The translations under genes were made by a program, and so were the position numbers. Positions 50,701-62,016 of a stretch of 64,000 nt of DNA are shown one piece after another (within the stretch, counting starts at the first letter, position 1; each line of letters begins with the position of its first letter). The notes beneath the pieces are model-generated. The model saw nothing but the letters and a program-made list of their open reading frames with translations. It was not told where the DNA came from and did no database searches. The DNA comes from Palaemon carinicauda (taxonomy: Eukaryota > Arthropoda > Malacostraca > Decapoda > Palaemonidae), in NCBI RefSeq assembly GCF_036898095.1, contig NC_090726.1, forward strand, positions 41,337,930 to 41,401,929, read 5' to 3'.

Positions 50701-53270
50701 ACATTATAGGATAAAGTACTGCCTCATTTGGAACGATCAAGTATTTGGACTATGGAAGATGGACAGAAAAAAGGAACTTTGTTTTGAGGAGGAAATATCC
50801 TTTGATGTAGTGGTACATGCCTATATTATAGGATAAAGTACTGTCTCGGATGGAACGATCAAGTATTTGGACTATGGAAGATGGACAGAAAAAGGAACTT
50901 TGTTTTGAGGAGGAAATGTCCTTTGATGTAGTGGTACATGCCTACATTATAGGATAAAGTACTGCCTCAGTGTGAACAATCAAGTATTTGGACTATGGAA
51001 GATGGACAGAAAAAGGAACTTTGTTTTGAGGAGGAAATATCCTTTGATGTAGTGGTACATGCCTACATTATAGGATAAAGTACTGCCTCAGTTGGAACGA
51101 TCAAGGATTTCGACTATGGAAGATGGACAGAAAAAGGAACTTTGTTTTGAGGAGGAAATATCCTTTGATGTAGTGGTACATGCCTACATTATAGGATAAA
51201 GTACTGCCTCAGTGTGAACAATCAAGTATTTGGACTATGGAAGATGGACAGAAAAAGGAACTTTGTTTTAAGGATGAAATATCCTTTGATGTAGTGGTAC
51301 ATGCCTACATTATAGGATAAAGTACTGCCTCAGTTGGAACGATCAAGGATTTCGACTATGGAAGATGGACAGAAAAAGGAACTTTGTTTTGAGGAGGAAA
51401 TATCCTTTGATGTAGTGGTACATGCCTACATTATAGGATAAAGTACTGCCTCATTTGGAACGATCAAGTATTTGGACTATGGAAGATGGACAGAAAAAAG
51501 GAACTTTGTTTTGAGGAGGAAATATCCTTTGATGTAGTGGTACATGCCTATATTATAGGATAAAGTACTGTCTCAGATGGAACGATCAAGTATTTGGACT
51601 ATGGAAGATGGACAGAAAAAGGAACTTTGTTTGAGGAGGAAATGTCCTTTGATGTAGTGGTACATGCCTACATTATAGGATAAAGTACTGCCTCAGTGTG
51701 AACAATCAAGTATTTGGACTATGGAAGATGGACAGAAAAAGGAACTTTGTTTTGAGGAGGAAATATCCTTTGATGTAGTGGTAAATGCCTACATTATAGG
51801 ATAAAGTACTGTCTCAGTTGGAACGATCAAGTATTTGGACTATGGAAGATGGACAGAAAAAGGAACTTTGTTTTGAGGAGGAAATATCCTTTGATGTAGT
51901 GGTACATGCCTACATTATAGGATAAAGTACTGTCTCAGTTGGAACGATCAAGTATTTGGACTATGGAAGATGGACAGAAAAAGGAACTTTGTTTTGAGGA
52001 GGAAATATCCTTTGATGTAGTGGTACATGCCTACATTATAGGATAAAGTACTGTCTCAGTTGGAACGATCAAGTACTTGGACTATGGAAGATGGACAGAA
52101 AAAGGAACTTTGTTTTGAGGAGAAAATATCCTTTGATGTAGTGGTACATGCCTACATTATAGGATAAAGTACTGTCTCAGTTGGAACGATCAAGTATTTG
52201 GACTACGGAAGATGGACAGAAAAAGGAACTTTATTTTGAGGAGGAAATATCCTTTGATGTAGTGGTACATGCCTACATTATAGGATAAAGTACTGTCTCA
52301 GTTGGAACGATCAAGTATTTGGACTATGGAAGATGGACAGAAAAAGGAACTTTGTTTTGAGGAGGAAATATCCTTTGATGTAGTTGTACATGCCTACGTT
52401 ATAGGATAAAGTATTGTCTCAGTTGGAAGGATCAAGTACTTGGACTATGGAAGATGGACAGAAAAAGGAACTTTGTTTCGAGGAGGAAATATCCTTTGAT
52501 GTAGTGGCACATGCCTACATTATAGGATAAAGTACTGTCTCAGTTGGATCAATCAAGTATTTGGACTATGGAAGATGGACAGAAAAAGGAACTGTGTTTT
52601 GAGGAGGAAATATCCTTTGATGTAGTGGTACATGCCTACATTATAGGATAAAGTACTGTCTCAGTTGGATCAATCAAGTATTTGGACTATGGAAGATGGA
52701 CAGAAAAAGGAATTTTGTTTTGAGAGGGAAATATCTTTTGATGTAGTGGCACATGCCTACATTATAGGATAAAGTACTGTCTCAGTTGGATCAATCAAAT
52801 AGTTGGACTATGGAAGATGGACAGAAAAAGGAACTGTGTTTTGAGGAGGAAATATCCTTTGATGTAGTGGTACATGCCTACATTATAGGATAAAGTACTG
52901 TCTCAGTTGGAACGATCAAGTAGTTGGACTTTGGAAGATGGACAGAAAAGGGAACTTTGTTTTGAGGAGGAAATATCCTTTGATGTAGAGGTACAAGTCT
53001 ACATTATAAGATAAAGTACTGTCTCAGTTGGAAGGATCAAGTAGTTGGACTATTTTTAAGGAGGAAATATCCTTTGATGTAGAGGTACAAGCCTACATTA
53101 TAGGATAAAGTACTGCCTCAGTTGGAAGGATCAAGTAGTTGGACTAAGGAAGATAGAGTGGAAAAGGAACTTCGTTTTGAGGAGGAAATATCTTTTGATA
53201 TATAAGTACAAGCCTACATCATCAGATAAAGTACAGACTCAATTGGAAGGATGAACTACTTGGACTAAGT
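35701..53270. repeat. 121-bp satellite array, about 145 copies (17.6 kb)
   Basis: The unit contains AGGATAAAGTACTGTCTCAG, a variable GTTGGAACGATCAAGGATTT region, GACTATGGAAGATGGACAG, AAAAAGGAACTTTGTTTTGA and GGAGGAAATATCCTTTGATG plus TAGTGGTACATGCCTACATT. The array starts directly after the last A-rich satellite unit, with no spacer. Most units are nearly identical; the last four or five (from about 52,900) are diverged and one is truncated (about 53,030-53,080). Stops occur in all frames, so no ORF above 60 codons exists here. Such an array could be heterochromatic or pericentromeric, which the sequence alone cannot show. Confidence 0.97.
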
Positions 53271-53274
53271 CATC

Positions 53275-53500
53275 AATCATCATAAAACATTTATGGTGCA
53301 CAAAAAATATTAAATGTTGTTATCGGTTGTTATTGACTAGCTGGAGTGAGGGAAGTTAGCCGAAACCTGTTTCGGTGAAAATTGGCAACCTCTGGCAAGG
53401 CGTAAAAACTCATAAGTTCAAAGCTCAGAACACTGGCTTCTCTTCTTCATCAGATAGCATCAATTATCCTAAGATATTCTCCTGGTGAATTTTGAATTGT
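53275..53500 (+). repeat. diverged 234-bp repeat copy at the far side of the satellites
   Basis: Contains ATCATCATAAAACATTTATG, GACTAGCTGGAGTGAGGGAA, AGCCGAAACCTGTTTCGGTG and GGCGTAAAAACTCATAAG, matching the 31.84-32.79 kb repeats in order but with more substitutions. Confidence 0.8.
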
Positions 53501-53556
53501 TCAGATGATGAAACAAGGGAGGGAAGTAGGGTCGCTGGAACCAAGCCTGCAAAAAT

Positions 53557-53616
53557 GGAAGTGGGCTAAACCCACCTGATGAGCCCTTTCGTCTGGGCGA
53601 AACCCTCAGGTGCGTC
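53557..53616 (+). ncRNA. hammerhead-ribozyme-like core
   Basis: Hairpin GTGGG-CTAAA-CCCAC (53,561-53,575) abuts CTGATGA (53,576-53,582), then a perfect stem GCCC/GGGC (53,583-53,586 with 53,595-53,598, including the expected G-C closing pair) and GAAA (53,599-53,602). This is the conserved hammerhead core in the right order. The cleavage-site side is doubtful: the bases before the first hairpin are GGAA rather than the GGTC type. An alternative uses GTC at 53,614-53,616 with GAAGT/ACTTC pairing, but then leaves an extra hairpin. It is probably a degenerate copy from a retrozyme or Penelope-like element. Confidence 0.45.
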
Positions 53617-53660
53617 ACTTCGGTATTAGTAGTACTGGTAATAGTATGTATGAATGAAAT

Positions 53661-53844
<184 letters not shown>

Positions 53845-53877
53845 TAAATTTTGCACATTTAGACGTGTTGTCCTTAT

Positions 53878-54196
53878 TCAAATAAGCCATATATATTTTG
53901 ATACATCAATGTCTGGATTCTCTTACAGACCTCACGATCAGAGCCCCAGGCGGAACCACTCAAAGACAATAGCTTCTGACCGGCAGGGAATCGAACCCTG
54001 GTCCAGGAAACTTGTAACAACAGTGACTTACCACTTCGTGGCTAAGTAATAAGTCACTGTTACAAGTTTCCTAGACCAGGGTACGATTCCTAGCCGGTCA
54101 GAAGCTATTGTCTTTGATTGGTTCCGTCTGGGGCTCTGATCGTGAGGTCGGTAAGAGAATCCAGACATTGATGTAACAAAATCTATATAGCTTATT

Positions 54197-54199
<3 letters not shown>
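53878..54199. mobile_element. head-to-head pair of tRNA-headed SINEs (fold-back)
   Basis: The minus-strand arm (53,878-54,046) has a B box GGTTCGATTCC (complement of about 53,989-53,999) and an A-box-like TTAGCCACGAAGTGG (complement of 54,032-54,046). The plus-strand arm (54,049-54,199) repeats it with GGTACGATTCC. The arms are about 150 bp and differ at roughly one base in ten. Both end in a GCTTATTTGA-like sequence near (TA)n. Confidence 0.75.

Positions 54200-54275
<76 letters not shown>
54200..54275. repeat. (TA)n microsatellite
   Basis: Uninterrupted (TA)n at the right end of the SINE pair. Confidence 0.95.
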
Positions 54276-54278
<3 letters not shown>

Positions 54279-54436
54279 TAGGGATACAACTTCTCTATAA
54301 TGCAATTTTCATTGAAGGAATTTTCCTTAGTGAAGTCAATGTGTTTCATACGGGTATCCTCAATTTCCTCAGCTTCTTTAAGTTTTCAGGTAAAAGCTTT
54401 TACTTTGATAAACCTTGATTATTCCTCTTTATAATC

Positions 54437-54606
54437 TATTCACTACAACACTGTCTCGACAAAACTATATCTTCATCAAGTGATTATTGATTAACTTAAG
54501 TTTACAGTTCCTCTTGTATATGAGGTTTTACAATGATAAAAGGAAATGTAAACATGTTAATCAATGAGGCCTTGATAAAGACACAGTTTTGTCGAAGCAG
54601 TGCTGT
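54437..54606. repeat. palindromic element, arms about 80 bp
   Basis: CACTGTCTCGACAAAACT...TCATCAAG and TTGATTAACTTAAGTTTAC on the left are answered by GTAAACATGTTAATCAA and CTTGATAAAGACACAGTTTTG plus TCGAAGCAGTG on the right, with a short A/T-rich centre. It is non-coding, possibly a small fold-back transposon. Confidence 0.6.
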
Positions 54607-54607
54607 A

Positions 54608-55045
54608 TTATTATTATTATTATTACTATCCAAGCTACAACCCTAGTTGGAAAAGCAAGATGCTACAAGCCCAGGGGCTCCAACAGGGAAAAATAGCCCT
54701 GTGAGGAAAGGAAATAAGGAAATAAATAAAAGAAAAGAACAAATTAACAATAAATCATTCTAAAATAAGTAACAACGTCAAACCAGACATGTCATATATA
54801 AACTATTAACAACATCAAAAACAAATATGTCATAGATAAACTATAAAAACTCATATCCGCCTGGTCAACAAAAAAGCATTTGCTCCAACTTTGAACTTTT
54901 GAAGTTCTACTGATTCAACCACCCGATTAGGAAGATCATTCCACAACTTGGTCACAGCTGGAATAAAACTTCTAGAGTACTGCGTAGTATTGAGCCTCGT
55001 GATGGAGAAGGCCTGGCTATTAGAATTAACTGCCTGCCTAGTATC
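54608..55045 (-). mobile_element. 5'-truncated LINE with (TAA)n tail, C-terminal frame intact
   Basis: Minus-strand counterpart of the 17.2-kb LINE. The complement of about 54,854-55,040 reads RQAVNSNSQAFSITRLNTTQ, SRSFIPAVTKLWNDLP and VVESVELQKFKVGANAFLL to TGA without a stop; then the 3' UTR and (TAA)n at 54,608-54,628. Confidence 0.7.
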
Positions 55046-55189
55046 ACTAGTAGTGAATAGAATAAATGAAGAAAAATAGTCATAGGAAATACGAGTATTC
55101 CTGTAGGAAACACATTGACGCCACCTAAGGCAATCGCTTTCAATGAAAATTGCATTAAGAGAGAAGCTGTATTCTGCAGAGCGCTAGTA

Positions 55190-55352
55190 CCAATCAGGGC
55201 CACCCATACTAGATTGGTCAGCTGAGAGCGATCAGACAAAAATCTCCCACCATCATCAATCCGAGGTTGGCCAGAATGGTGATGTAAACTGATCAAATCC
55301 CAGATATAAATTCACATGCTTGAGGCCTTTGTCCTGCAGTGGATTATAAATG
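55190..55352 (+). mobile_element. SINE-like family A fragment
   Basis: Carries GGGCCACCCATACTAGATTG, CAGACAAAAATCTCCCACC and CTTGAGGCCTTTGTCCTGCA; it lacks the first ~60 bp of the family. Confidence 0.6.
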
Positions 55353-55580
55353 GCTGTCTTTGTTTTTGCCAGTGGTCTCTATCTTCAGTTTTTAAATCAG
55401 TGCTTCTCCATTCATCATATCCTACTTCGCGCGTCATAGTCCTCAGCCATGTAGGCCTGGGTCTTCCACCTCTCCTATTGCCTTGTGGAGCCCAGTTGAA
55501 CGTTTGGTGAACTAATCTCTCTTGGGGGAGTGCGAAGAGCATGCCCAAACCATCTCCATCTACCCCTCACCATGATCTCA
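55353..55580 (-). mobile_element. LINE fragment, ORF C-terminus (second LINE family)
   Basis: The minus-strand frame at 55,312-55,548 includes LPQERLVHQTFNWAPQGN, then RRGGRPRPTWLRTM and EDRDHWQ. Together with FGHALRTP just upstream this matches the GH.LR.P..R...W.P.G.R.RGRP..TW pattern of LINE ORF C-termini. The same family is seen at 55.87-56.0, 58.2-58.77 and 62.24-62.63 kb. Confidence 0.65.
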
Positions 55581-55584
55581 TCCA

Positions 55585-55850
55585 CATTATTATTATCATT
55601 ATTATTATTATTATTACTAGCCAAACTACAACCCTAGTTGGAAAAGCAACATGCTATGAGCCCAAGGTCTCCAATAGGGAAAAATAGCCCAGTGAGGAAA
55701 GGAAATAAGGAAATAAATAAATGATAAAAATAAATTAACAATAAATCATTCTAAAAACAGTAACAACGTCAAAACAGATATGTCCTTTATAAACTATTAA
55801 CAACGTCAAAAACAGATATGTCATATATAAACTATAAAAACTATAAAAAG
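55585..55850 (-). mobile_element. LINE 3'-tail fragment with (TAA)n tail
   Basis: (ATT)n, then AGCCAAACTACAACCCTAG, GGAAAAGCAACATGCTATG and the usual 3' UTR to ATAAACTATAAAAAG; no coding part is left. Confidence 0.7.
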
Positions 55851-55865
55851 ACTCATATCAGCCAA

Positions 55866-56000
55866 GTAATATGGCACTCGAGTAATCTCTCATATAGCTT
55901 CATTTCCAATCCTGTCCTGCCAACTCCCAATATCCTTCTGAGGGTTTTGTTTTCAAAACTTGCAAAGATATTACCCACGAATATCAAATCTCCGGAAAAC
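55866..56000 (-). mobile_element. fragment of the second LINE family
   Basis: The complement reads GCAAGTTTTGAAAAC, CCTCAGAAGGATATTGGGAG and GAGAGATTACTCGAGTGCC, matching 58,405-58,500. Confidence 0.55.
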
Positions 56001-56099
56001 CATGTTGAAGCTTTTAGATCCAGTGATATTTAGTTTTACGAGATTATATTTTCATTAAGTTTATTTATTGTTCTTAGGTTATCTCCAGTTTATTTTCAC

Positions 56100-56590
56100 T
56101 ATTATTATTATTATTATTATTATAATTATTATTATTATTATTGTTGTTATTACTATCCAAGCTACAACCCTAGTTGGAAAAGCAAGATGCTATAAGCCCA
56201 GGGGCTCCAGCAGGGAAAAATAGCCCAGTGAGGAAAGGAAATAAGGAAATAAATAAATGATAAGAATAAATTAACAATAAATCATTCTAAAAACAGTAAC
56301 AACGTCAAAATAGATATGTCCTTTATAAACTATTAACAACGTCAAAAACAGATATGTCATATATAAACTATAAAAAGACTCATGTTAGCCTGATCAACAT
56401 AAAAACATTTGCTCCAACTTTGAACTTTTGAAGTTCTACTGATTCAACCACCCGATTAGGAAGATCATTCCACAACTTGGTAACAGCTGGAATAAAACTT
56501 CTAGAGTACTGCATAGTAATGAGCCTTGTGATGGAGAAGGCCTGGCTATTAGAATTAACTGCCTGCCTAGTATTACGAACAGGATAGAAT
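56100..56590 (-). mobile_element. 5'-truncated LINE with (TAA)n tail, C-terminal frame intact
   Basis: Same structure as 54.61-55.05 kb. The complement of about 56,381-56,580 again encodes the SRSFIPAVTKLWNDLPNRVV-type C-terminus without a stop and ends in TGA. Confidence 0.7.
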
Positions 56591-56857
56591 TGTCCAGGGA
56601 GATCTTGAATGTAAAGGATGGTCAGAGTTATGAAAAATCTAAAGTAATTTATGGTTTATTGTTTATTGTTTATCGTCAATAACGCTAAGCAGTAAATTAT
56701 TTGTTATTATTTCTTTTAATAATCAGGATTTGAAAACATCATTGGGTTTGACCTCCATTACGCGAACAGTTGGCATAAACGGTTAAAACGTTTTCATCGA
56801 CCTTTGGCCTTCGATAAAGGATTTTCATTTGAGATAACATATTTCAAATGAAAGGTG

Positions 56858-56860
<3 letters not shown>
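56591..56860. other. unassigned AT-rich DNA
   Basis: Nothing recognised except a TTTATTGTTTATTGTTTAT short repeat. Confidence 0.4.
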
Positions 56861-56949
<89 letters not shown>

Positions 56950-56988
56950 TATACATATACATATATACAAATGATATATATATACATA

Positions 56989-57037
<49 letters not shown>

Positions 57038-57200
57038 TACATATGATATATATACATATATACATATATATATACACATATATATATACATATGATATAT
57101 ATATATATATCCCATCCATATACATGATATATATACATATATACATATATATATACACATATATATATACATATGATATATATATATATATCCCATCCAT
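56861..57200. repeat. (TA)n tract with an ~85-bp tandem duplication
   Basis: The right half contains two copies (about 57,039-57,120 and 57,124-57,204) of a unit made of TATACATATATAC, TATACACATATATAT, ATACATATGATATAT and CCCATCCATATAC. Confidence 0.85.
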
Positions 57201-57204
57201 ATAC

Positions 57205-57438
57205 CAAAGGCACTTCCCCCAATTTTGGGGGGTAGCCGACATCAACAAGAACTAAACTAGAGTGCGGGGAGCAGTCACACTCCCCCCAGCTCCATCTCTT
57301 TGTTGCTGTCTCACAGGATACTTTTACAGGAGAGGGGGTTCCCAGCCCCCTCGTCCCGTCCCTTTTAGTCGCCTCTTACGACACGCAGGGATAACGTTGG
57401 CGCTATTCTAATTGTTTTATGCCCCCGCGGCCACAGGG

Positions 57439-57440
<2 letters not shown>
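57205..57440 (-). repeat. dispersed element between two (TA)n tracts
   Basis: Includes GGCACTTCCCCCAATTTTGG, TAGCCGACATCAACAAGAAC, TTTTAGTCGCCTCTTACGAC and a terminal hairpin GCCCCC-GCGGCCACA-GGGGGC. I recognise the blocks as a widespread arthropod dispersed repeat; the class is uncertain and the strand is only a guess. Confidence 0.5.
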
Positions 57441-57806
<366 letters not shown>

Positions 57807-57837
57807 TAAATTTTGCACATTTTTACGTGTTTTTCAT

Positions 57838-58215
<378 letters not shown>

Positions 58216-58224
58216 AAAATTGGA

Positions 58225-58775
58225 GTTTAATGAAAGATTGAAAAAGGCAAATCAGATAATGGCTAGGTTGTTCAAAATTTGGAAATCAAATCGCTTGAAA
58301 TTCCATATAAAAATCTGGCTATATATCATATTTAATGAGATTGGCTTTACTGTGTGGACATGAGTCGTGGAATGACAATGAAACAATATCCAACAGATTT
58401 AGTAAATTTGAGAATAAAGCCTTCAGAAGGATATTGGGACTTAAATGGCTGTACAGGATTAGGAATGAAACTATAAGAGAGAATACTCGAGTGCAATATG
58501 TGAATGACATCATGTGGAAGGGTACATGAAGATGGTTTGGGCATGCTCTTCGCACTCCTCAGGAGAGATTAGTTCACCAAATATTTAACTGGGCTCCACA
58601 AGAGACTAGAAAAGTTCAAAGCCCCAAGCCTACATGGCTGAGACTATGAAGCGTGAAGTGGGAGGAGATAGACGGAGAAGTATTGATTTAAAAGCTCAAG
58701 ATAGAGACGACTGGCGAAATCTAACCGAGTCCCTTTGCGTCATTAAGCAAAGGGGAGAGGTTGTAGTCATACCCT
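58225..58775 (+). mobile_element. broken LINE ORF C-terminus (second LINE family)
   Basis: Frames include [55 protein letters not shown] and FGHALRTPQERLVHQIFNW. This is the C-terminal part of a LINE reverse-transcriptase ORF, interrupted by stops and a frameshift. The 3' end matches RDDWRNLTESLCVIKQ. Confidence 0.7.
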
Positions 58776-58958
58776 GGTGAAAGGGGGGTACTCCCAGAGG
58801 CACACTCGGAAACCACAGACTCTCACATTGTACAATTCCAGTGTTGTAGTTAACAAAGGGGGGGGAGGGGTGGGAAGGATTAAATCTGTGAGTGCGTGTA
58901 TGCATATCAATGTAAATATTGAAACGTCATTTTTGATAGCTCTGGTAGGCTATACATA

Positions 58959-59155
58959 CAGGGTGGGTCAAAAGTAGGATTACATTTAACACTAAGACAT
59001 TTTATATTTAGTAGACATCTAGATTATACTTACATACATTATACATTTTACAATGAACATTTAATCTCTCATGAGCTAAAACTATATTTACATATGAAAA
59101 GTTATCGTGAAGGTGCAAAAAGACAATGACGTGACCGTACTTTTGTCACACCCTG
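58959..59155. mobile_element. Tc1/mariner-like MITE, 197 bp
   Basis: Left end CAGGGTGGGTCAAAAGTAGG, right end read inward CAGGGTGTGACAAAAGTACG; both are flanked by TA (58,957-58,958 and 59,156-59,157). No coding capacity. Confidence 0.75.
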
Positions 59156-59842
59156 TATAATCAGTCACTTGCTCTGAGTGTACGTAATCTCAGGCGAAGT
59201 TTTCTACTTAAGCTGTTTACGAAATCTGTTTCTCTCCGTCCGCTCATTCTAATCGTCCCTTGGATCTCACTCTATGATTATTGCAAGATAAGGACAATCT
59301 TAAAACGAATACTGTCAAATAACCCAGAGACACTTTACCGAAAGACAAGAAACTGTTAAAGACCACAGCGGAAAGTGTGACAAGATGCAAGTGAACTTTT
59401 AAACGTCTTTTTTTCGAGTGACCGTTAGACCTACTGCTTATTTCTTTTTTATTCATTATTCATCCTATATTTTTCATAAGTAATCTATGAAAAGACAAAA
59501 TCGGTGCGATGGAAAGAGGTATGGCGTGAAGTTATCGTCGTATATACAGTGAAAATTCGCCCATAAACTTAGATGCTGTGATTTTATTTACCGAAAAGGG
59601 TAATCAATTAATTAAATAGTAAGTTGTGATGATTTTTTTGCATTATTTGGTATATGGAAGACCTCTTGTGGTACTGAACCTTATAGAAAGTAGATAGGCC
59701 TAAGCACAATTTAACAACTCTGCTGACTGCGACCTTTGGGAAGGTTAGTACTTAACAATCATGAGTTTGTGAACAGCCGTCTTGAGCTTATTATATCTTG
59801 CATGAAATTTCCCTTATTTCATTAACTGGTTTAACTATATTT
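59156..59842. other. unassigned intergenic DNA
   Basis: No gene or known repeat recognised; a 70-codon minus frame at 59,244-59,456 has no recognisable domain. Confidence 0.4.
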
Positions 59843-61095
59843 ACAAAGCAAAACCCATTTCTAGAATAAACGTTTACAAAGCAAAACCCATTTCTAGAAT
59901 AAACGTTTACAAAGCAAACCCCATTTCTAGAATAAACGTTTACAAAGCAAAACCCATTTCTAGAATAAACGTTTACAAAGCAAAACCCATTTCTAGAATA
60001 AACGTTTACAAAGCAAAACCCATTTCTAGAATAAACGTTTACAAAGCAAAACCCATTTCTAGAATAAACGTTTAAAAAGCAAAACCCATTTCTAGAATAA
60101 ACGTTTACAAAGCAAAACCCATTTCTAGAATAAACGTTTAAAAAGCAAACTCCATTTCTAGAATAAACGTTTAAAAAGCAAACCCCATTTCTAGAATAAA
60201 CGTTTACAAAGCAAAACCCATTTCTAGAATAAACGTTTACAAAGCAAAACCCATTTCTAGAATAAACGTTTACAAAGCAAACCCCATTTCTAGAATAAAC
60301 GTTTATAAAGCAAAACCCATTTCTAGAATAAACGTTTACAAAGCAAACCCCATTTCTAGAATAAACGTTTACAAAGCAAAACCCATTTCTAGAATAAACG
60401 TTTACAAAGCAAAACCCATTTCCAGAATAATGATTTACAAAGCAAACCCCCATTTCCAGAATAAAGATTTACCAAACAAAACCCATTTCCAGATAAACAA
60501 TTACGAAGTAAAATCCATTTCTAGAATTAACGTTTAAAAAGCAAACCCCATTTCTAGAATAGACATTTACAAAGCAAAACCCATTTCCAAAATAAAGATT
60601 TACAAAGCAAAACTCATTTCCAGAATAAAGATTTACAAAGCAAAACCCATTTCCAGAATAAAGATTTACCAAACAAAACTCATTTCCAGAATAAAGATTT
60701 ACAAAGCAAAACCCATTTCCAGAATAAAGATTTACCAAACAAAACCCATATCCAGATTAAAGATTTACAAAGGAAAACTCTTTCCAGAATAAACTTTTAC
60801 GCAGTAAAACCCATTTCCAGAATTAATGTTTAAAAAGCAAACCCCATTTCTAGAATAAACGTTTACAAAACAAAACCCATTTCTAGAATAAAGATTTACA
60901 AAGTAAAACCATTTCCAGAGTAAAAAATTACAAAATAAAACTAATTTCCAGAATTAACGTTTAAAAAGTAACGTTTACAAAGCAAAACCCATTTCCAGAA
61001 TAAGCGTTTACAAAGCAAAACTCATTTCCAGAACAAACATTTCCAAGGCAAACAACATTTCCAGAATAAAGATTTACAAAGCAAACCCCATTTCT
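59843..61095. repeat. 33-bp minisatellite, about 38 copies
   Basis: The unit includes AAACGTTTACAAAGCAAAAC and CCATTTCTAGAAT. Since 33 is divisible by three, the minus strand keeps a frame repeating FCFVNVYSRNG (220 and 89 codons). The left ~18 copies are homogeneous; copies after 60,430 are diverged and vary in length. Confidence 0.95.
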
Positions 61096-61096
61096 A

Positions 61097-61118
61097 ACTA
61101 GGGTTGTAGCTTAGTAAG

Positions 61119-61152
<34 letters not shown>

Positions 61153-61158
61153 AACAAC

Positions 61159-61208
<50 letters not shown>

Positions 61209-61230
61209 TAATAATAATAATAATAAAGCA
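61097..61230 (+). mobile_element. LINE 3' terminus with long (TAA)n tail
   Basis: Only CTAACTAGGGTTGTAGCTTA remains of the element, then about 110 bases of (AAT)n with rare C. It abuts the last 33-bp repeat directly. Confidence 0.65.
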
Positions 61231-61780
61231 TCATGAACTATTTTTTTAAAGATATATTCTAAAATATATTTCTAAAACTATCAACAAGAACATTCTTATA
61301 CTCTGTTATTTTTTTCTAGTTTTAATATAATATCTTAACTGTTCACACTTTTGATGTATCTTTAATTCCATCTTTCGGTATGAAGAAAACAAACCTATTT
61401 ATATTCATGATTCCACAAGTATTTCCTTTCCCCTAAAGAGATGTTTACCTAAATAATATGCAAATCAAAGATTTTTATAATAAACGTCAGTATATGAGTT
61501 TCCTAAAGAGTGTTAAGAAATGTAGAGACATAAAAGGTATATGATAAAAAAAATGGCCGAAATCACAAATTTTTAGTAATTTGTATTTTTCCTAACATAC
61601 TTACCGAGAACTACTTTCTCAGGAGTTACCTGGAACCTCCTCTCAACCGACCAGAGTTTTGTGTAGTTTACCCTACTTCCGTTTTCTGTAATGGTAGGCC
61701 TTGCTGTTAGACGGGAGATCGAGTCATGCTCAAACTCGATAGCTTCTTGTGGTGTCTGAAACCTCACCATCACTGTAAGC
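61231..61780. other. mostly unassigned; short dispersed-repeat piece
   Basis: TTTGTATTTTTCCTAACATA (about 61,580-61,600) looks like a common decapod repeat; the rest shows no gene. Confidence 0.35.
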
Positions 61781-61789
61781 TAAGGATGG

Positions 61790-61975
61790 GAGGATTTTGG
61801 GGAGCCTACAGGTCTACCTGCCGAGTTATCACCAGCCATTACCTAGCCCCTCCCTGGTCCTAGCTTGGCTAGAGAGCGGGATATATGGTCAGTCGCTAGG
61901 CCAATGTCCTGCTAGAGCATTGTCACTGCCCTTTACTTCTGCCATTCATGAGCTGCCTTTAAACCTTTTAACCGC
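61790..61975 (+). mobile_element. SINE body, same family as 10.3 kb
   Basis: Has GGGGAGCCTACAGGTCTACC, GAGTTATCACCAGCCATTAC, CTGGTCCTAGCTTGG, AATGTCCTGCTAGAGCATTG and CCATTCATGAGCTGCC. A GGAGATCGAGTC upstream may be a decayed B box. Confidence 0.7.
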
Positions 61976-62016
61976 ATCTTATTATAAAATTAATGCATAG
62001 CAATGTACTGACAATT

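Noticed and set aside
35701..53270. CRISPR-like regular repeats
   Set aside because: Units are head-to-tail without unique spacers, 121 bp long, in a eukaryotic genome; this is a satellite.
53987..54090. tRNA genes near the GGTTCGATTCC boxes
   Set aside because: They lie in mirrored SINE copies without a complete cloverleaf.
59791..60738. Minus-strand frames of 220 and 89 codons
   Set aside because: They arise because the 33-bp repeat is divisible by three; no signal peptide, unique domain or conserved end.
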